64,000 nucleotides of DNA, taken from the NCBI RefSeq assembly GCF_024296665.1, contig NZ_CP100762.1, positions 1,736,001 to 1,800,000 on the forward strand, in the 5' to 3' direction. Source of the stretch: Salinilacihabitans rarus. Lineage in GTDB: Archaea > Halobacteriota > Halobacteria > Halobacteriales > Natrialbaceae. The first letter of the stretch is position 1. Each line of letters begins with the position of its first letter. Under the pieces are notes generated by a model. It was not told the DNA's origin, ran no database searches, and saw only the letters and a program-made list of their open reading frames with translations. Both the position numbers and the translations under genes were made by a program. Shown piece by piece: positions 44,399 through 54,247 of the stretch.

Positions 44399-46108
44399 AT
44401 GGCGACCGGCGGACCCGCCGTCGACGAGTGGTACGGCACGGCAGGCGAGGTCGGACGCCGGCGCGGCCTGCTGTTTCAGGCCGCCTGCCTCGGCGCGACG
44501 GCGCTCGCGCTGGTGTTGATGCTGGTGTTCCTGCTGTACGTCTTCAACGACGCCGTCCAGCCGGCCACGGCCGATACGGGCTGGCTCGCGACGGTCGCCG
44601 TGACGGTCGTCCTCCCCGCGCTGGGGCTGGCGGCGTACTACTACCTGAACGACCGGACGGCGGGGCGAATCGCCTACACCGCCCTCGGCGTCCCGTTCAT
44701 GAGCGCGATGGTCGCCGGCGCCGTCTGGATCGGCTTCGCGCACCTGATCGAGCCCCACGCGTGGTTCGCGCTCGTCCTCTCGGCGACGGTCGCCGCCGGC
44801 GTCGTGCGGGCGTACGGTCGGCTCGACCGGGACGCCCCGCTCGAACGGCTCGCCGTCCTGACTCTCGTCCCGTGGTTCGCCCTGGTCGGCGTCCCGGCCG
44901 TCTCGGTCGACTACACGGTCAGGACGCCGTTCCTCGGTCAGGAGCTGTTCCCGATCTCGGTCGCGATCCCGACGCTGGTGCCGAGCCTGCGGGCCGTGAT
45001 CCTCTCGCTGCCGGTGCTCCCGACCGAACCGCTCGCGCTGCTCGCGTCGTTTGCCGTCCCGGTCGCGCTGGCCGCCGGCTGGCACCTCCGCCGGGTTCGC
45101 GAGAGCGACCGCGACGCCGCGGTCGCCGCCGGCGCGGTAACCGTCGCCGCCGCGGTCGGACTGGCGGTCGCCCCCGCGATCGGGTGGGGGCCGACCTCGT
45201 GGATCGTCCTCGTGACGGTCGTCGGGACGGGGACGGGCCTGTACGTCGAGCACGTCCTCAGGCGGGGCGAGGGGGTCTCCGGGCTCGCGCTCCCCGTCCT
45301 CGTCGCCGTCGGCGCGCTCGTCGGCTGGGGGATCGTCCGACTCGCCGACTTCGCCGGCCCGGACACGTGGCTCGACGCGGGGTTCCTGACCAGCGCGCAC
45401 AGCACGACCCCCACGAACGCCGGCATCTACCCGGCGCTCATCGGCTCCGTCTTCCTGCTGGTCGTCATCGTCGTCTTCGCGTTCCCGGTCGGCGTCGGGG
45501 CGGCGATCTACCTCGAGGAGTACGCCCCGTCGAAGGGACGGATGGGTCGGGTCGTCGAACTCATCGAGATCAACATCGCGAACCTCGCGGGCGTCCCCTC
45601 CGTCGTCTACGGCGTCCTCGGGCTCACGGTGTTCATCAGGACGGTCGGGATGGGCAACGGGACCCCGATCGTCGGCGGGCTGACGGTCGGCCTGCTGATC
45701 CTGCCGATCGTGATCATCTCCGCTCAGGAGGCCATCCGGGCGGTTCCGGACTCGCTCCGACAGGCGAGTTACGGCATGGGCGCGACGAGGTGGCAGACGA
45801 CCCGGAACGTCGTCCTCCCGCGGGCGCTCCCGGGGATCTTCACTGGGACGATCCTCGCGCTCGGGCGGGCGATCGGCGAGACGGCGCCGCTGTTGATGAT
45901 CCAGATGCCGGCGATCGTCAGGAGGTCCCCCGAGTCGTTCTTCAGCACGGCCAGCGCGATGCCGCGACAGATCCTCCAGTGGTCGACGCTGATCAAGACG
46001 GACTTCCGCTACGGCGTGCTCGCGGCGGGCGTCGTCACCCTGCTCGTCGTCCTGCTCACGATGAACGCGACCGCGATCGTCCTCAGAAACAGGTACCAGC
46101 GAGGCTGA
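44399..46108 (+). CDS. pstA: Phosphate ABC permease PstA, copy 1, with large membrane insertion
   Basis: A 569-residue permease, about 265 residues longer than PstA2. The first span ([29 protein letters not shown]) and the C-terminal 240 residues ([75 protein letters not shown]) align with PstA2. Between them lie some seven or eight extra hydrophobic segments (for example [21 protein letters not shown]). Long PstA forms exist in haloarchaea; the role of the insertion is unknown. It is followed after 4 bp by pstB1. Confidence 0.92.
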   Translation: MATGGPAVDEWYGTAGEVGRRRGLLFQAACLGATALALVLMLVFLLYVFNDAVQPATADTGWLATVAVTVVLPALGLAAYYYLNDRTAGRIAYTALGVPFMSAMVAGAVWIGFAHLIEPHAWFALVLSATVAAGVVRAYGRLDRDAPLERLAVLTLVPWFALVGVPAVSVDYTVRTPFLGQELFPISVAIPTLVPSLRAVILSLPVLPTEPLALLASFAVPVALAAGWHLRRVRESDRDAAVAAGAVTVAAAVGLAVAPAIGWGPTSWIVLVTVVGTGTGLYVEHVLRRGEGVSGLALPVLVAVGALVGWGIVRLADFAGPDTWLDAGFLTSAHSTTPTNAGIYPALIGSVFLLVVIVVFAFPVGVGAAIYLEEYAPSKGRMGRVVELIEINIANLAGVPSVVYGVLGLTVFIRTVGMGNGTPIVGGLTVGLLILPIVIISAQEAIRAVPDSLRQASYGMGATRWQTTRNVVLPRALPGIFTGTILALGRAIGETAPLLMIQMPAIVRRSPESFFSTASAMPRQILQWSTLIKTDFRYGVLAAGVVTLLVVLLTMNATAIVLRNRYQRG

Positions 46109-46112
46109 CACG

Positions 46113-46991
46113 ATGACGAACGAACGCACACTTGCGGACGGAACGAACCGAACCGACGCCGACCCGCACCCGGCCGGAGCCGACGGGGCGCTCGTGAACG
46201 TCCCCGGCACGATCGGCCGGGACGGGACGGCCGCGACGACCGAGACGATCATCGAGGCGCGCGACCTCGACGTCTACTACGGCGACGAACAGGCGTTACG
46301 GAGCGTCGAGATGGCCATCCCCGAGAAGCAGGTGACGGCCCTCATCGGCCCCTCTGGCTGTGGGAAGTCGACGTTCCTGCGCTCGATCAACCGGATGAAC
46401 GACCTCATCGACGTCTGCCGGGTGGACGGCGGCGTCCGTTTCGACGGGAAGAACGTCTACGACGAGGACGTCGATCCGGTGGCGCTGCGCCGGAAGATCG
46501 GGATGGTGTTCCAGCAGCCGAACCCGTTCCCGAAGTCGATCTACGACAACGTCGCCTACGGCCTGAAAGTTCAGGGGATCGACGACGACCTCGACGAGCG
46601 GGTCGAACAGGCGCTGAAGCGCGCCGCCCTCTGGGACGAGGTGGAGGGACGGCTGGACGAGTCGGGGCTCGAACTCTCCGGCGGCCAGCAGCAGCGACTC
46701 TGCATCGCCCGCGCCATCGCCCCCGACCCGGACGTCGTCCTGATGGACGAACCGGCCTCGGCGCTCGATCCCGTCGCGACCTCGCGCATCGAGGACCTGA
46801 TCGACGAACTCTCCGAGGAGTACACGGTCGTGATCGTCACGCACAACATGCAGCAGGCCGCCCGCATCTCCGACAAGACCGCGGTCTTCCTCACCGGCGG
46901 GGAACTCGTCGAGTTCGACGCCACCGCCAAAATCTTCGAGAACCCCGACAGCGACCGCGTCGAAGACTACATCACCGGCAAGTTCGGCTGA
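46113..46991 (+). CDS. pstB: Phosphate ABC ATPase PstB, copy 1
   Basis: A 292-residue ATPase. A variable 45-residue N-terminus precedes [28 protein letters not shown]. Walker A is GPSGCGKST, then [11 protein letters not shown] (PstB-specific), [19 protein letters not shown] (Q-loop), signature [16 protein letters not shown] and Walker [14 protein letters not shown]. From 46244 to the stop its DNA is nearly identical to pstB2. The stop overlaps the next ATG by one base (TGATG). Confidence 0.96.
   Translation: MTNERTLADGTNRTDADPHPAGADGALVNVPGTIGRDGTAATTETIIEARDLDVYYGDEQALRSVEMAIPEKQVTALIGPSGCGKSTFLRSINRMNDLIDVCRVDGGVRFDGKNVYDEDVDPVALRRKIGMVFQQPNPFPKSIYDNVAYGLKVQGIDDDLDERVEQALKRAALWDEVEGRLDESGLELSGGQQQRLCIARAIAPDPDVVLMDEPASALDPVATSRIEDLIDELSEEYTVVIVTHNMQQAARISDKTAVFLTGGELVEFDATAKIFENPDSDRVEDYITGKFG
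46244..46991 (+). repeat. Near-identical pst repeat, left copy (pstB1)
   Basis: Matches 50624-51371 at a constant offset of 4380 bp without indels. Long perfect runs (for example 46524-46668 and the last 90 bp) alternate with short diverged patches such as 46309-46345 and 46405-46440, a mosaic rather than even divergence. Confidence 0.88.
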
Positions 46992-47341
46992 TGACCGTCG
47001 ACTACCGGCGCCGCCTCGACCGCCTCCGGGACGCCGTCGTCGCGATGGGCGACCTCGTCCGCGAGTCGCTCGCGGACGCGTTCACGGCGCTTTTCACCGG
47101 CGACCGCCCCCTCGCGCGGGCGGTCCGGCGGCGGGACGACGAGGTCGACCGACGGTACCTCGACGTCGAGCGCGAGTGCCTCGAACTGCTCGCGTTACAC
47201 CAGCCGGTGGCGGGCGACCTCCGGATCGTCGCCGCGGCGTTCAAAATCGTCACCGACCTAGAGCGCGTCGGCGACCACGCGGTGAACGTCGCCGCGCGGA
47301 CGCTGTACGCCCTCGAAAGCGACGACCGACTGCTGGCGTAG
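46991..47341 (+). CDS. phoU: Single-repeat PhoU-like protein (collapsed PhoU)
   Basis: A 116-residue protein, about half of PhoU2 (223). It begins like repeat 1 of PhoU2 (RLDRLRDAVVAMGDLVRESLADAF, ELLALHQPVAGDLRIVAAAFKIVTDLER) and then jumps to the end of repeat 2 (VGDHAVNVAARTLYALESDD). The joint lies at the DLERxGD motif present in both repeats. It keeps one metal-binding-type helix set but not the second. It may be a minimal PhoU acting as a dimer, or a degraded copy. It overlaps pstB1 by one base. Confidence 0.85.
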   Translation: MTVDYRRRLDRLRDAVVAMGDLVRESLADAFTALFTGDRPLARAVRRRDDEVDRRYLDVERECLELLALHQPVAGDLRIVAAAFKIVTDLERVGDHAVNVAARTLYALESDDRLLA

Positions 47342-47696
47342 CGGACCGCGGCCCACGCTCCGTTTTTACACGATTTCGGCACGGAGCGTCGCGCGCGGCC
47401 GAATCGCCCGCGGCGGCCGCCCTCGCGACCTCGGACCGACGTCGTCGGTCGCCGCCACGGACCCCCGTTACTGTGCCCCCATCTATATACTTCGACGAGT
47501 GATACGATTGAATTCCCCGAGCGGGCCGTCGGCGACGGTCGCTCCGGACGCCGATGGATCCGTCGGTACGACTACATCGGACCGCAGTACTGCGATTTTT
47601 CTTCGGATCGTCGTCGAGGCACGTCCCCCTCCGGTAATACATAGCACTATATACTCATCATAGTAGGCTACTTACCCCGTCTGCGGCATCCATTCA
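47342..47696. other. 355-bp intergenic region before pst operon 2
   Basis: No supportable gene. AT-rich tracts at 47482-47518 and 47637-47672 contrast with GC-rich sequence between. The right-hand one includes the TATATAC promoter element. The separate promoter means the two pst operons can be expressed independently. Confidence 0.5.
47649..47664 (+). promoter_or_regulatory. Shared pst promoter element, copy 2
   Basis: TATATACTCATCATAG, ending 32 bp before the pstS2 ATG (47697). Fourteen of sixteen bases equal the element at 42279-42294 although the surrounding intergenic sequences are otherwise unlike. Confidence 0.6.
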
Positions 47697-48674
47697 ATGA
47701 TGTCGAGAGACACCACTGGCTCCTCGCCGGCCGGGGTCGGCCGGCGGGATTTTCTCGCCGCGGCGGGCGTCGCGGCGACGGCCGGCCTCGCCGGCTGTTC
47801 TAGCGCCTTCGCACAGGGGGGAAAGCAAGTAAACATCGCCGGCAGCAGCACCGTGTTCCCGGTGACCGCGGAGGTCGCGGCCGAGTTCTCCGACCGTCGG
47901 CCCGACGTCACCGTCTCCGTGAGCCAGACCGGCACCGGCGGTGGTTTCTCGAATTTCTTCTGTCCCGGCATGACCGACGTCAACAACGCAAGCCGGGAGA
48001 TCGCCGACGTCGAGGTCCAGCAGTGCGCCGACAACGGGATCGACCCGATCGAGTTTACGATCGCGACGGACGCGCTCACGGTCGTGGTAAACCCCGACGC
48101 CGACTGGGTCGACTGCCTGACCGTCGACGAACTGGCCGAGATCTGGCGCGACGGCGGCGCCGAGCGCTGGAGCGACGTCCGCGAGGAGTGGCCCGACGAG
48201 GAGTTCGAACTGTTCGGCGCGGACACGACCTCCGGCACCTTCGACTACTTCGTCGAGGCGATCCTCGACGAGGGTGACACCCACCGCAGCGACTACCACG
48301 CCACCGAGCGCGACCGGACGATCGTCCAGGGGGTCCGGGGCAACGAGTACGCGATGGGCTATTTCGGCTTCGCCTACTACGGCGAGAACCCGAATCGGAT
48401 CAAGGCCCTCGGGATCGACGACGGCGACGGCTGCGTCGAGCCGTCGATCGAGACCGCCATGAAAGGCGAGTACACCCCGCTCTCCCGGCCGCTTTTCGTC
48501 TACGTCTCCGACCAGTCGCTCACGCGGCCCGAGGTGCAGGACTTCCTTCGGTACTACATGGACCGGGCGGCATCCGACCTCGTCTCCGACGTCGGCTACG
48601 TCCCGATCACCGAGGACCAGCGCGACGAGAACCGCGCGCAACTGGAGGCGGCCATCGACGAGGTGACCGCATGA
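47697..48674 (+). CDS. pstS: Phosphate-binding Tat lipoprotein PstS, copy 2
   Basis: A 325-residue paralogue of PstS1. Tat-lipobox N-terminus GRRDFLAAAGVAATAGLAGC; binding loops IAGSSTVFPVTAEVAAEFS and TGTGGGFSNFFCPGMTDVNNASREI; and FELFGADTTSGTFDYF. It is diverged from copy 1 in most positions, unlike the ATPase, so ligand affinity may differ. Two ATGs in a row (47697 and 47700) are possible starts. The stop overlaps pstC2 by 4 bp. Confidence 0.95.
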   Translation: MMSRDTTGSSPAGVGRRDFLAAAGVAATAGLAGCSSAFAQGGKQVNIAGSSTVFPVTAEVAAEFSDRRPDVTVSVSQTGTGGGFSNFFCPGMTDVNNASREIADVEVQQCADNGIDPIEFTIATDALTVVVNPDADWVDCLTVDELAEIWRDGGAERWSDVREEWPDEEFELFGADTTSGTFDYFVEAILDEGDTHRSDYHATERDRTIVQGVRGNEYAMGYFGFAYYGENPNRIKALGIDDGDGCVEPSIETAMKGEYTPLSRPLFVYVSDQSLTRPEVQDFLRYYMDRAASDLVSDVGYVPITEDQRDENRAQLEAAIDEVTA

Positions 48675-49591
48675 GCGAGCACGACTTCGCACACGACGGC
48701 GTCCGGACGGCCCGCGGCGCCGCGTTCCGGTACCTCTTTGCGCTCTGTGCGCTGCTGTCGATCGCGACGACCGCCGCCATCGTCTTCACGCTGCTGTACG
48801 ACGCCGTCGACTTCTTCGGTGCCGTCGGCCCCGCCGAGTTCCTCCTCGGGACCCAGTGGAGTCCGACGAACGAGCACACGTTCGGCGTCCTCCCGTTGAT
48901 CTCGGGGACGCTGACCATCACGATCGGGTCGGCCATCGTCGCGTTGCCGATCGGCCTGCTGACGGCGATCTACCTCAGCGAGTACGCCACGGAGCGCCGG
49001 CGGGCGTACCTCAAGCCGGCGATCGAGGTGCTCGCGGGCGTTCCGACGGTCGTCTACGGCTACTTCGCGCTGGTGTACGTCACGCCGGCGCTCGACACGT
49101 TCCTGCCGATCGGCACGTTCAACGCGCTGTCGGCGTCGATCATGGTCGGGATCATGATCATCCCGATGGTCTCCTCGCTCTCGGAGGACGCGATGAGCGC
49201 CGTCCCCGACTCGCTGCGACAGGCTAGTTACGGCCTCGGCGCGACCAAGTTCACGGTCTCGACCTCGGTCGTCGTTCCCGCGGCGCTGTCGGGCATCTTC
49301 TCGTCGTTCATCCTCGCGCTCTCGCGAGCGATCGGCGAGACGATGATCGTCGCCATCGCGGCGGGCCAGACCCCGCGGCTGCTCGACCTCACCGACCCGG
49401 CCGGGATGTTCCTCGACTCCGTCCAGACGATGACCGCGGCGATGGTCCAGATCGGCCAGAGCGACGTCGTCGGACAGGGCGTCGAGTACCAGAGCCTCTT
49501 CGCGGTCGGCCTCACCCTGTTCGTGATCACGTTCGCGATGAACCTCGTCAGCGAGTGGGTCGCCTCGCGCTACCGGGAGGTGTACCAGTGA
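48671..49591 (+). CDS. pstC: Phosphate ABC permease PstC, copy 2
   Basis: A 306-residue permease with the same plan as copy 1: [39 protein letters not shown], the docking loop [33 protein letters not shown] and [16 protein letters not shown]. The docking-loop region (49133-49224) is identical in DNA to pstC1 while the ends differ. It overlaps pstS2 (ATGA) and pstA2 by one base. Confidence 0.95.
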   Translation: MSEHDFAHDGVRTARGAAFRYLFALCALLSIATTAAIVFTLLYDAVDFFGAVGPAEFLLGTQWSPTNEHTFGVLPLISGTLTITIGSAIVALPIGLLTAIYLSEYATERRRAYLKPAIEVLAGVPTVVYGYFALVYVTPALDTFLPIGTFNALSASIMVGIMIIPMVSSLSEDAMSAVPDSLRQASYGLGATKFTVSTSVVVPAALSGIFSSFILALSRAIGETMIVAIAAGQTPRLLDLTDPAGMFLDSVQTMTAAMVQIGQSDVVGQGVEYQSLFAVGLTLFVITFAMNLVSEWVASRYREVYQ

Positions 49592-50505
49592 TGGCGCCGG
49601 AAGACCGACTCGAAACCGACGGCGGGACGGCGACCGGGACGGCGTTCGGACGGGTGAGCCGACGGAAGGACGTCGCCTTCCGCTACCTGACGCTTTCGGC
49701 CGCGCTGGTCGGCATCGTCTCGCTGGCCGTGTTGCTCGCGAACGTCGCGGTCGACGCGGTCGGCTGGCTCACGTGGGACTTCCTCACGCGCCAGCCGAGC
49801 CTCCGGGACCCCCACGAGGCCGGCTTCTACCCGGCGCTGCTGGGCTCGATCGCGCTCATGCTGTTGATCGCGCTCGTCACGTTCCCGCTGGGCGTCGGCG
49901 CCGCGATCTACCTGGAGGAGTACGCGAGCGACGGGCCGCTGACGCGGTTCATCCAGATCAACATCGCGAACCTCGCGGGCGTCCCCTCCGTCGTCTACGG
50001 CCTGCTGGGCCTCGGGCTGTTCGTCAGCCTGCTCGACCTCGGCTTCGGGACGCTGATCGTCGCCGGCTTCACCGTCTCGCTGCTGATCCTGCCGATCGTG
50101 ATCATCTCCGCCCAGGAGGCCATCCGGGCGGTTCCGGACTCGCTCCGACAGGCGAGTTACGGCATGGGCGCGACGAAGTGGCAGACGATCCGGAACGTCG
50201 TCCTCCCCCGGGCGATGCCCGGCATCCTGACGGGGACGATCCTCGCGCTCGGGCGGGCGATCGGCGAGACGGCGCCGCTGATCATGATCGGCGCGCCGAC
50301 GGTGGTGTTCGGCGCCCCGAACAGCCTGTTCAGCAAGATCAGCGCCATGCCCCTGCAGATCTACACGTGGGCGGACCAGCCCCAACTCGAGTTCCAGTAC
50401 GGCGTCGTCGCGGCCGGCGTCGTCACCCTGCTCGTCGTGTTGCTGTCGATCAACTCGGTCGCGATCCTCATCCGCAACAGATATCAGCGGAGGACCGGAC
50501 AATGA
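49591..50505 (+). CDS. pstA: Phosphate ABC permease PstA, copy 2
   Basis: A 304-residue permease of normal PstA length. Motifs are [83 protein letters not shown] and [20 protein letters not shown] 49591 overlaps the pstC2 stop (TGATG); a GTG just upstream is the alternative. It lacks the long insertion of PstA1. The stop overlaps pstB2 by 4 bp. Confidence 0.95.
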   Translation: MAPEDRLETDGGTATGTAFGRVSRRKDVAFRYLTLSAALVGIVSLAVLLANVAVDAVGWLTWDFLTRQPSLRDPHEAGFYPALLGSIALMLLIALVTFPLGVGAAIYLEEYASDGPLTRFIQINIANLAGVPSVVYGLLGLGLFVSLLDLGFGTLIVAGFTVSLLILPIVIISAQEAIRAVPDSLRQASYGMGATKWQTIRNVVLPRAMPGILTGTILALGRAIGETAPLIMIGAPTVVFGAPNSLFSKISAMPLQIYTWADQPQLEFQYGVVAAGVVTLLVVLLSINSVAILIRNRYQRRTGQ

Positions 50506-51371
50506 CCCAAGAACAGATGACTTCCTCGGAGACGGAATCGGCAGACGACCGGACGACCCCTGCGCCGGGTACCCGAAGCCTCGCCGACCGGGCCGACGCG
50601 GGCGAGCGCGCCCGCACCGATCGGACGATCATCGAGGCGCGCGACCTCGACGTCTACTACGGCGACGAACAGGCGTTACGGAGCGTCGACATCGAGATCC
50701 CCGAGAAGCAGGTCACCGCCGTGATCGGCCCCTCTGGCTGTGGGAAGTCGACGTTCCTGCGCTCGATCAACCGGATGAACGATCTCGTCGACGCCGCGCG
50801 CGTCGAGGGCGAACTCCTGTTCGACGGGAAGAACGTCTACGACGAGGACGTCGATCCGGTCGCGTTACGCCGGAAGATCGGGATGGTGTTCCAGCAGCCG
50901 AATCCGTTCCCGAAGTCGATCTACGACAACGTCGCCTACGGCCTGAAAGTTCAGGGGATCGACGACGACCTCGACGAGCGGGTCGAACAGGCGCTGAAGC
51001 GCGCCGCCCTCTGGGACGAGGTGGAGGGACGGCTGGACGAGTCGGGGCTGGAGCTGTCGGGCGGCCAGCAGCAGCGACTCTGCATCGCCCGCGCCATCGC
51101 CCCCGACCCGGAGGTGTTGCTCATGGACGAACCCGCGAGCGCGCTCGATCCCGTCGCCACCTCGCAGGTCGAGGACCTGATCGACGAACTCTCCGAGGAG
51201 TACACGGTCGTGATCGTCACGCACAACATGCAGCAGGCGGCGCGGATTTCGGACAAGACCGCGGTGTTTCTCACCGGCGGCGAACTCGTCGAGTTCGACG
51301 CCACCGCCAAAATCTTCGAGAACCCCGACAGCGACCGCGTCGAAGACTACATCACCGGCAAGTTCGGCTGA
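50502..51371 (+). CDS. pstB: Phosphate ABC ATPase PstB, copy 2
   Basis: A 289-residue ATPase with the same motifs as copy 1 ([56 protein letters not shown]). The first 40 residues are unrelated to those of copy 1, while the rest is almost identical. The divergence of N-termini against a conserved core marks the edge of the homogenised tract at about 50624. Confidence 0.96.
   Translation: MTQEQMTSSETESADDRTTPAPGTRSLADRADAGERARTDRTIIEARDLDVYYGDEQALRSVDIEIPEKQVTAVIGPSGCGKSTFLRSINRMNDLVDAARVEGELLFDGKNVYDEDVDPVALRRKIGMVFQQPNPFPKSIYDNVAYGLKVQGIDDDLDERVEQALKRAALWDEVEGRLDESGLELSGGQQQRLCIARAIAPDPEVLLMDEPASALDPVATSQVEDLIDELSEEYTVVIVTHNMQQAARISDKTAVFLTGGELVEFDATAKIFENPDSDRVEDYITGKFG
50624..51371 (+). 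repeat. Near-identical pst repeat, right copy (pstB2)
   Basis: Partner of 46244-46991. The match ends exactly at the stop codon region; the sequence beyond (51372-51584) is unrelated to the collapsed phoU that follows pstB1. Confidence 0.88.
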
Positions 51372-51584
51372 TCGACCGCGACCGTCTTCTTCCGGGGTAC
51401 CGCTCACGTCGAACGCCGCGAACCGGTCGCGCCCGCGAACCGACCCACGACACGCCGACGCGACGACCGTTCGCTATCGCCGTCGGGAACGCCGTGCCGT
51501 TCGACACCGTCGCGGCCGGACGGTCCGCTCGCGTCCGTGACGGTGGACGCAAGGTATTTCAACGGTCGACGAGGTGGCTGAACT

Positions 51585-52256
51585 ATGGCCAGACAATCGT
51601 ACCAGGAACAACTCTCGGAACTCCGTGAGGACGTCCTCTACATGGGCGAGGTCGTGATGGAACGGCTCCGAATGGGCCTCGACGCCCTCGAACAGAAAGA
51701 CGAGGAGATCGCCCGGGAGGTCATCGAGGGCGACGCCGAGGTAAACCGGATGTACCTCGACCTCGAACAGCAGTGTATCGAACTGCTGGCGCTCCAACAA
51801 CCCGTCGCGAGCGACCTCCGTTTCATCGCCTCCTCGTTCAAGGTCATCACCGACCTAGAGCGGATCGGCGACCTCGCGGTCAACCTCGGGGAGTACACCA
51901 TCGACGCCGAGCAGGACCTCTTCCCGGACGTCGACGTGCAGGCGATGGGCGAGTTGACCCTCGAGATGGTCGACGACGCCATGCGGGCCTACGACGCCGA
52001 GGACGTCGAGGCCTGCCGCGAACTCGCGGCCCGCGACGACGACCTCGACCACTTCGCCGAGCGCGCGAGCCAAATCGTCGTCCGCGACCTCATCGAGCGC
52101 GAACTCGACGCCCCGGGGGAGGTCGAAGGCCTCCTGCAGGACGTCTCGCGGCTGCTGCTGACGATCCGCGACCTCGAACGCGTCGGCGACCACGCGGTCA
52201 ACATCGCCGCCCGGACCCTCTACATGGTCGAGAACGACGACGAACTCATCTACTAG
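51585..52256 (+). CDS. phoU: Phosphate uptake regulator PhoU, full length
   Basis: A 223-residue PhoU of normal length with two three-helix repeats. Repeat 1 has YMGEVVMERLRMGLDAL, IELLALQQPVASDLRFIASSFKVITDLERIGDLAVNL; repeat 2 ends LLTIRDLERVGDHAVNIAARTLYMVENDD. The paired ERxGDxAVN motifs bind a metal cluster and contact PstB/regulators. It is 213 bp after pstB2, so it may have its own promoter. This gene serves as the template for understanding the collapsed copy at 46991. Confidence 0.95.
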   Translation: MARQSYQEQLSELREDVLYMGEVVMERLRMGLDALEQKDEEIAREVIEGDAEVNRMYLDLEQQCIELLALQQPVASDLRFIASSFKVITDLERIGDLAVNLGEYTIDAEQDLFPDVDVQAMGELTLEMVDDAMRAYDAEDVEACRELAARDDDLDHFAERASQIVVRDLIERELDAPGEVEGLLQDVSRLLLTIRDLERVGDHAVNIAARTLYMVENDDELIY

Positions 52257-52334
52257 AATCGGTTCCGCCGCCGTTGCGTTCACAACGCCTCGCTTTCGTC
52301 GCCGTGTTCCCGCGCTGCTCCCCGAGTTCGTCGG

Positions 52335-52883
52335 TCAGGTCGCCCTCGCGTGTACGCCGATCACGACGGCGAACGCCGCGATGACGGCCCCGCCCGCCGC
52401 GAGTCCCGCCGGCGCGACCACGCCCGTCGCGCCGAGGGCAGCAAGCAGGAGAGTACAGAGGGCGGCCACGGCGGCGTATCTGCGCGGCCACGAGTCCCGC
52501 CGGTCGACCCCGTCGATTTCGTCGATGAAGGGGTCGAACGCGGCCGCGAGCGGCGTCCGCTCGACGATTCCGCGGTCCTTGTCGTAGTCGACGATCCCCT
52601 CGCGGTCGAGTTTCGGGAGGTGCGACTGGTAGAGCGAGATGTAGACCCGCTGGCGCTCGCTCGAAGTCAACGCGTCGACGGTCGTCCCCTGCTCCCAGGC
52701 GGCTACCCGTTCGGCGAGGTCGCCGAGTCGCACCGGGCCGTCGGCCTGCCGCAGGTACCGGAGGACGTCGCGCCGGCGCCGCGTCTGGAGGATGTGAAAG
52801 ATTTCGTCGGTTTCGAGGTCGTCCGCGTCCGCCGTCGAGGAGCGGTCCTCGAACCGTTCGGCGACCGCCTCTCCGATACCCAT
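52335..52883 (-). CDS. DUF7344-type regulator with two C-terminal membrane spans
   Basis: A 182-residue protein. The winged-helix core is DEIFHILQTRRRRDVLRYLRQADGPVRLGDLAERVAAWE, then VYISLYQSHLPKLDREGIVDYDKDRG (the LYQxHLPKL signature). Residues 138-178 hold two hydrophobic helices (YAAVAALCTLLLAALGATGVV and AGLAAGGAVIAAFAVVIGVHA), so the DNA-binding domain would be membrane-tethered. A TATA-like GCTTTATGTA lies 28-37 bp upstream (52911-52920). It converges with phoU; any regulatory link to phosphate is only positional. Confidence 0.85.
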   Translation of the reverse strand: MGIGEAVAERFEDRSSTADADDLETDEIFHILQTRRRRDVLRYLRQADGPVRLGDLAERVAAWEQGTTVDALTSSERQRVYISLYQSHLPKLDREGIVDYDKDRGIVERTPLAAAFDPFIDEIDGVDRRDSWPRRYAAVAALCTLLLAALGATGVVAPAGLAAGGAVIAAFAVVIGVHARAT

Positions 52884-53431
52884 GGCTTGTGACAGCTCAC
52901 TTCACACCGATACATAAAGCGCGGTAGTCTTTCACGCGACGGGTGCGTTTAACGACGTATTATCCGTCGGTTCGAAGACGGAAGCGCCCGGACACGTCTG
53001 TGGCCGGGCGGTGTCTGACAGTCGGCGGCCGCACAGCCACGAACGGCCGCCGAACGCGGATCGAGCATGAGCGATCGGTCGCGACCCGCCCGAAGGCGCG
53101 TCGCTCGGATCTCGAGCGCCCGTCGTCGTCGAAGCGGGGTCCGACGAGGGCCGAACGGACGCTCACCACCGGCACTCACAGGGGGTCAGTCGATCGGCTG
53201 TACGTCGTCTCGCCGGCGCATCGCGCCGACAGTACAATCACCCGTCCGTACAGTAATAAACGCATCTTTCGGGGTAGATATGGCTCCAATCTCGAAATAA
53301 TCTCGACGAACGTCTTATAATTTGTGCGAAAGTGCGTGAAGTGCCGATGGTTATCTGACCCACCGGGCGGAAAGTCGGTGATCGTCAACCCGCTCGTCGA
53401 CCGCGTCGGCGCGCTCGCGGCGCCGCGCCCG
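52884..53431. other. 548-bp intergenic region
   Basis: No supportable gene. The left part holds the promoter of the DUF7344 regulator. The right part has an AT-rich patch (53230-53332) with a plus-strand TATA-like CTTATAATTTG (53314-53324) that faces no annotated gene, so an unrecognised short transcript is possible. Confidence 0.4.
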
Positions 53432-54091
53432 TCAGGGGTCGATCCCGGTCGGCGTCATCCGGTTCGAGAGTTCCGCGCTCACGAGCGCCGCGTGGCTGCG
53501 CCGGAGGCGCTCGGAGAGCGCCTGGTGGGAGACGTCGAGTTCCGCCGCGAGTTCCTGTAAGGTGACCTGACGGGGGACGTCGAAGTAGCCGAGTTCGTGG
53601 GCCTTCGCGATCGTCTCGTACTGGGTCTCCGTCAGGGGCGTCCCGCCGCCCGAGGAGTCGCTCATCTCCGAGACGCGGCGGACGGTCGCGTCGAACTCGT
53701 AGTTCCCGAACAGTTCGTGGGCCTCCGAGAGGGCCTCGCGGTCGTGAAAGAGCAGTTTCGTCGACCACGTCCCCCGACGGCCGGAGGCTTCGAGGATCGC
53801 GCCGTCGTGCTCCGCGACGATCCGCTCGAACACCTTCACGCGCCGCTCGAACTCGAGGCGGAACAGCCACCGCTCGTCGTCGGCGTTCGCCAGACTCGCG
53901 ATCACGTCGACCGTCGGGTCGGCCTCGAGGGCCTCCTCGACCGTCCGCCGGTCCGGCCCGCTCGTCCAGACCAGCGGCGGCGAACCGCCGATCATCCCGG
54001 CGACCTGGAACTCGAACGACGGCACGCGTTCGAACGTCCCGGACAGGCAGAGTCGATCGGCCGGAAGTTCGAGTTCGACGAGGGTCGTCAT
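53432..54091 (-). CDS. Bat-type HTH transcription regulator
   Basis: A 219-residue regulator. The N-terminal 150 residues (TTLVELELPADRLCLSGTFERVPSFEFQVAGMIG) are the bacterioopsin-activator-like sensing fold common in haloarchaea. The C-terminus LTETQYETIAKAHELGYFDVPRQVTLQELAAELDVSHQALSERLRRSHAALV is HTH_10. Two consecutive ATGs (54094, 54091) are equally good starts. Ligand and targets unknown. The gene is alone, with long upstream spacing. Confidence 0.88.
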   Translation of the reverse strand: MTTLVELELPADRLCLSGTFERVPSFEFQVAGMIGGSPPLVWTSGPDRRTVEEALEADPTVDVIASLANADDERWLFRLEFERRVKVFERIVAEHDGAILEASGRRGTWSTKLLFHDREALSEAHELFGNYEFDATVRRVSEMSDSSGGGTPLTETQYETIAKAHELGYFDVPRQVTLQELAAELDVSHQALSERLRRSHAALVSAELSNRMTPTGIDP

Positions 54092-54247
54092 CATCGCTTT
54101 CCACCACAACCGCGTATACCCGGCTTGCGTTTCCGGTAGCCTTTCCCGCCACCATTCTGGACTGACAGTCAGTTCTTACGGTGAGTCAGGACGAGTGATC
54201 GGTAACCGTACCAACAGTAGGCGCCGGTTTATACGGCGACGCACGCG

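Noticed and set aside
42289-44439. A 716-codon minus-strand open frame over pstS1 and pstC1
   Set aside because: Arg/Asp/His-rich shadow without family motifs; the plus-strand genes are certain.
53176-53388. A 70-codon minus-strand frame in the 548-bp intergenic region
   Set aside because: It crosses an AT-rich promoter-like stretch, lacks a start context, and shows no recognisable protein features.
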